Assembly (NCBI GenBank): GCA_937906795.1
Contig: CALCUQ010000216.1
Span: 1-8,558 of the forward strand
DNA: 8,558 nt
Reading direction: 5' to 3'
DNA from: an uncultured Bacteroidales bacterium
GTDB lineage: Bacteria; Bacteroidota; Bacteroidia; Bacteroidales; UBA932
Shown here: piece by piece, positions 6,351-8,558 of the stretch
Layout of the letters: the number at the start of each line of letters is the position of its first letter
Numbering within the stretch: position 1 is the first letter of the stretch
The notes under the pieces: model-generated
Seen by the model: the letters and a program-made list of their open reading frames with translations, nothing else
Databases searched by the model: none
Told to the model about the DNA's origin: nothing
Position numbers and translations under genes: made by a program

Positions 6351-8216
6351 ATGGCAGAAAAATTATTTGCTGAGTTTCCACCTGTTTCCACTGAGCAATG
6401 GGAAGAGGTGATAATCAAAGATTTGAAGGGTGCCGACTATGAGAAAAAACTTGTATGGAAAACACAAGAGGGTTTCTCTGTCCGTCCTTATTACCGTGCC
6501 GAGAATTTAGATGGAATTAAACACCTTGGAGTAGAGGCTGGTTGTTTTCCATTTGTAAGAGGTACAAAAAACAATAATGATTGGTTAATCCGTCAAGATT
6601 ACTGCGCATGTGAGTGTGGCTACGCAGAGGCTAATGCTCAAGCTGTAGATGGTCTTAAAAAGGGTGTTACTTCTGTTGGTTTCTGCATTGATGGCAAGAA
6701 AGCTATTAGCGTAGCAGAAATGGAGACTTTGTTAAAAGATATAGATGTAACTAAAGTTGAGGTTAACTTTACAGGATGCTGCTGTGCATCTGTAGAGATC
6801 ATTAATTCTTTCTTGGCAGTTGCTAAAACCAAAGGTGCTACAGCTGAGAACTTGAAAGCTTCTTTTGACTATGATCCGCTAAGAGGTTTGAACCAGACAG
6901 GTAGTTTCTGTTCAGACAAATCTATGGATATGCTTAAAGATGTTATTGAGGCTGCTAAAGATTATCCAAGAGTAAGAGTTATTGGTGTTGAGGCATATGC
7001 ATTTAATGATGCTGGCTCAAATATCTCACAGGAGCTTGGTTTTGGCCTTGCAATGGGTAGTGAGTATATCAACAAACTTATGGAGCTTGGTTTGAGTGCT
7101 GACGATGCAGCAAGACGTATCAAATTTACATTCTCTGTAGGTTCTACTTATTTTATGGAGATTGCAAAATTCCGTGCGGCAAGAATGCTTTGGGCAAATA
7201 TAGTTAAGACTTATGGTTCTGAGAGAGAGTGCTGCCAGAAGATGAAAATACATGCAGTAACAAGCACATGGAATCTTACAGTTTATGACCCTTATGTAAA
7301 TATGCTAAGAGGTACAACTGAGGCTATGAGTGCTACAATTGCAGGTGTGGATTCATTGGAGGTTCTTCCTTTCGACTATGCTTACAGAATGCCAAACGAG
7401 TTCAGTAACCGTATTGCAAGAAATGTTCAGTCAATTCTAAAAGAGGAGGCTCATTTTGACAAAGTAATTGACCCTGCTGCAGGTTCTTATTTCATTGAGA
7501 ACTTGACTCAATCAATTTCTGAGACTTCATGGAAATTGTTCCAGGATGTTGAGAATATGGGTGGTTATGTAGAGGCTTTCAAAGCCGGTTACATTCAAAA
7601 TGCAATTAAAGAGACTTCTGCAGCTAGAGATAAGAAGATTGAGACAAGAAGAGAGATTATCTTGGGCTCAAACCAATATCCTAACTTTACTGAGGTAATT
7701 GATAAAGACGTTACTTTAGAGGTTGTTACAAGAAAACCAGCACCAGAGGTTACAGGTGCTATGATTGGTGCTCCACTTGAGAAATACAGAGGTGCACAAC
7801 CTTTTGAGGCATTACGTTTTGCTACAGACAAGAGCGATAAGAAACCAGTTGCATACATGGTAACTTATGGTAACTTGGCAATGTGCAGAGCAAGAGCTCA
7901 ATTCGCATGTAACTTCTTTGCTGTTGCAGGCTTTAAAGTAGTAGACAATAACAGATTCTCATCTGTTGCAGAAGGTGTTGAGGCTGCTTTGGCTGCTAAG
8001 GCAGATATTATTGTTGCTTGCTCATCTGACGAGGAGTATGCAGAGGGTGTTCCACAAATTGCTGAGCTTGTAGGCGATAAAGCTATTGTGGTTGTTGCAG
8101 GTGATCCTGCTTGTAAAGATGAGTTGATAGCTAAAGGTGTAGAGAACTTTATTAGTGTTAAGAGCAATGTTCTTGAGACTCTTAAAGGATATCAAGCTAA
8201 ATTGGGTATTAAATAA
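6351..8216 (+). CDS. mutA: Methylmalonyl-CoA mutase small (beta) subunit
   Basis: Partner of the catalytic subunit MutB in adenosylcobalamin-dependent methylmalonyl-CoA mutase, which interconverts succinyl-CoA and methylmalonyl-CoA on the route to propionate. The 621 residues are full length. The N-terminal arm (FPPVSTEQWEE, 9-19) leads into a TIM barrel at about 70-440 (WLIRQ at 78-82, TSVGFCIDG at 107-115, KVEVNFTG at 135-142, IDPAAGSYFIENLT at 373-386). A Rossmann-like C-terminal domain covers about 498-621. Where a cobalamin-binding domain has DxHxxG, this protein has YGNLAMCRAR (506-515), so it should not bind cobalamin, as expected for the structural subunit. Cysteines are unusually clustered: C85, C87, C89, C112 and C143-C145. 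Seven arginines use CGT, a codon absent from the upstream genes, suggesting high expression. mutB follows after 30 bases. Confidence 0.96.
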   Translation: MAEKLFAEFPPVSTEQWEEVIIKDLKGADYEKKLVWKTQEGFSVRPYYRAENLDGIKHLGVEAGCFPFVRGTKNNNDWLIRQDYCACECGYAEANAQAVDGLKKGVTSVGFCIDGKKAISVAEMETLLKDIDVTKVEVNFTGCCCASVEIINSFLAVAKTKGATAENLKASFDYDPLRGLNQTGSFCSDKSMDMLKDVIEAAKDYPRVRVIGVEAYAFNDAGSNISQELGFGLAMGSEYINKLMELGLSADDAARRIKFTFSVGSTYFMEIAKFRAARMLWANIVKTYGSERECCQKMKIHAVTSTWNLTVYDPYVNMLRGTTEAMSATIAGVDSLEVLPFDYAYRMPNEFSNRIARNVQSILKEEAHFDKVIDPAAGSYFIENLTQSISETSWKLFQDVENMGGYVEAFKAGYIQNAIKETSAARDKKIETRREIILGSNQYPNFTEVIDKDVTLEVVTRKPAPEVTGAMIGAPLEKYRGAQPFEALRFATDKSDKKPVAYMVTYGNLAMCRARAQFACNFFAVAGFKVVDNNRFSSVAEGVEAALAAKADIIVACSSDEEYAEGVPQIAELVGDKAIVVVAGDPACKDELIAKGVENFISVKSNVLETLKGYQAKLGIK

Positions 8217-8246
8217 GCAGTAATAACTATTAAAGAGATTTAGAAT

Positions 8247-8558
8247 ATGCGTCCGAAATTTTCAGATTTAAAATATAATGGTGGTGCTGCTTGTGGTGCT
8301 ATTGAGAACAATGAGTGGCTTACACCTGAGAAGATTGCAGTTAAAACTAACTACACAGCTTCTGATTTGGAGGGAATGGAGCACCTTAACTATGCAGCAG
8401 GTGTTGCACCATTCTTAAGAGGTCCTTACAGCACAATGTATGTTCAAAAACCTTGGACTGTAAGACAGTATGCAGGTTTCTCTACTGCTGAGGAGTCAAA
8501 TGCATTCTACAGAAGAAACTTGGCTGCCGGACAGAAAGGTTTGTCTGTAGCTTTTGAC
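8247..8558 (+). CDS. mutB: Methylmalonyl-CoA mutase large (alpha) subunit, 5' part only
   Basis: The catalytic, cobalamin-binding subunit of methylmalonyl-CoA mutase. Only the first 104 codons are present; the frame is open to the window end. ATG at 8247 lies 30 bases after the mutA stop, preceded by AAAGAG. RGPYSTMYVQKPWTVRQYAG at 58-77 matches the substrate-channel segment of the family: Y61, T63, M64 and Y75 correspond to Tyr75, Thr77, Met78 and Tyr89 of the Propionibacterium shermanii alpha subunit. FSTAEESNAFYRRNLAAGQKGLSVAFD at 78-104 is the start of the barrel. Lys68 occupies the place of the Arg82 that contacts CoA in P. shermanii. The rest of the barrel and the DxHxxG cobalamin domain are outside the window. 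Confidence 0.96.
   Translation, partial: MRPKFSDLKYNGGAACGAIENNEWLTPEKIAVKTNYTASDLEGMEHLNYAAGVAPFLRGPYSTMYVQKPWTVRQYAGFSTAEESNAFYRRNLAAGQKGLSVAFD

Noticed and set aside
7866..7895. Missing DxHxxG cobalamin motif in MutA as a sign of gene decay
   Set aside because: The small subunit of two-subunit methylmalonyl-CoA mutases normally lacks this motif; the frame is intact and full length.

Overview
The window looks like ordinary chromosomal DNA from a member of the Bacteroidota, most likely order Bacteroidales. The evidence is AT-rich DNA, the TAnnTTTG-type -7 promoter element that this phylum uses, A-rich sequence instead of strong Shine-Dalgarno sites, and protein sequences (the small DUF2795 protein, type II thymidine kinase, short RsmI, two-subunit MutA/MutB) that read like Bacteroidales versions. 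No phage, insertion sequence, CRISPR array, tRNA or rRNA was seen. Genes are densely packed and no gap exceeds 90 bases.

Layout from left to right. (1) The 3' part of a MacB/LolD-type ABC transporter ATPase; its true start lies outside the window. (2) A PduO-type cob(I)alamin adenosyltransferase, 26 bases downstream and probably in the same transcript. (3) A small, very acidic DUF2795 protein with its own recognisable promoter. (4) A strong, probably bidirectional terminator between that gene and the convergent tdk gene on the minus strand. (5) A short divergent promoter region, then rsmI and an overlapping gene for a membrane-anchored helix-hairpin-helix protein. (6) A NatA/NatB-like ABC-2 exporter pair. 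(7) A -7 promoter element followed by mutA (complete) and mutB (first 104 codons only), the two subunits of adenosylcobalamin-dependent methylmalonyl-CoA mutase.

Functionally, the clearest link is cobalamin. The adenosyltransferase makes adenosylcobalamin and MutA/MutB uses it to interconvert succinyl-CoA and methylmalonyl-CoA, a step in propionate formation in fermentative Bacteroidales. The genes are about 5 kb apart with unrelated genes between, so this is loose neighbourhood rather than an operon. tdk (nucleotide salvage), rsmI (ribosome modification) and the transporters are unrelated housekeeping functions.

I did not find a convincing undescribed system. The most unusual signals are two cysteine clusters in MutA at strand ends of its TIM barrel, and a sharp codon-usage contrast (CGT arginine codons occur only in mutA/mutB), which suggests that these two genes are highly expressed.
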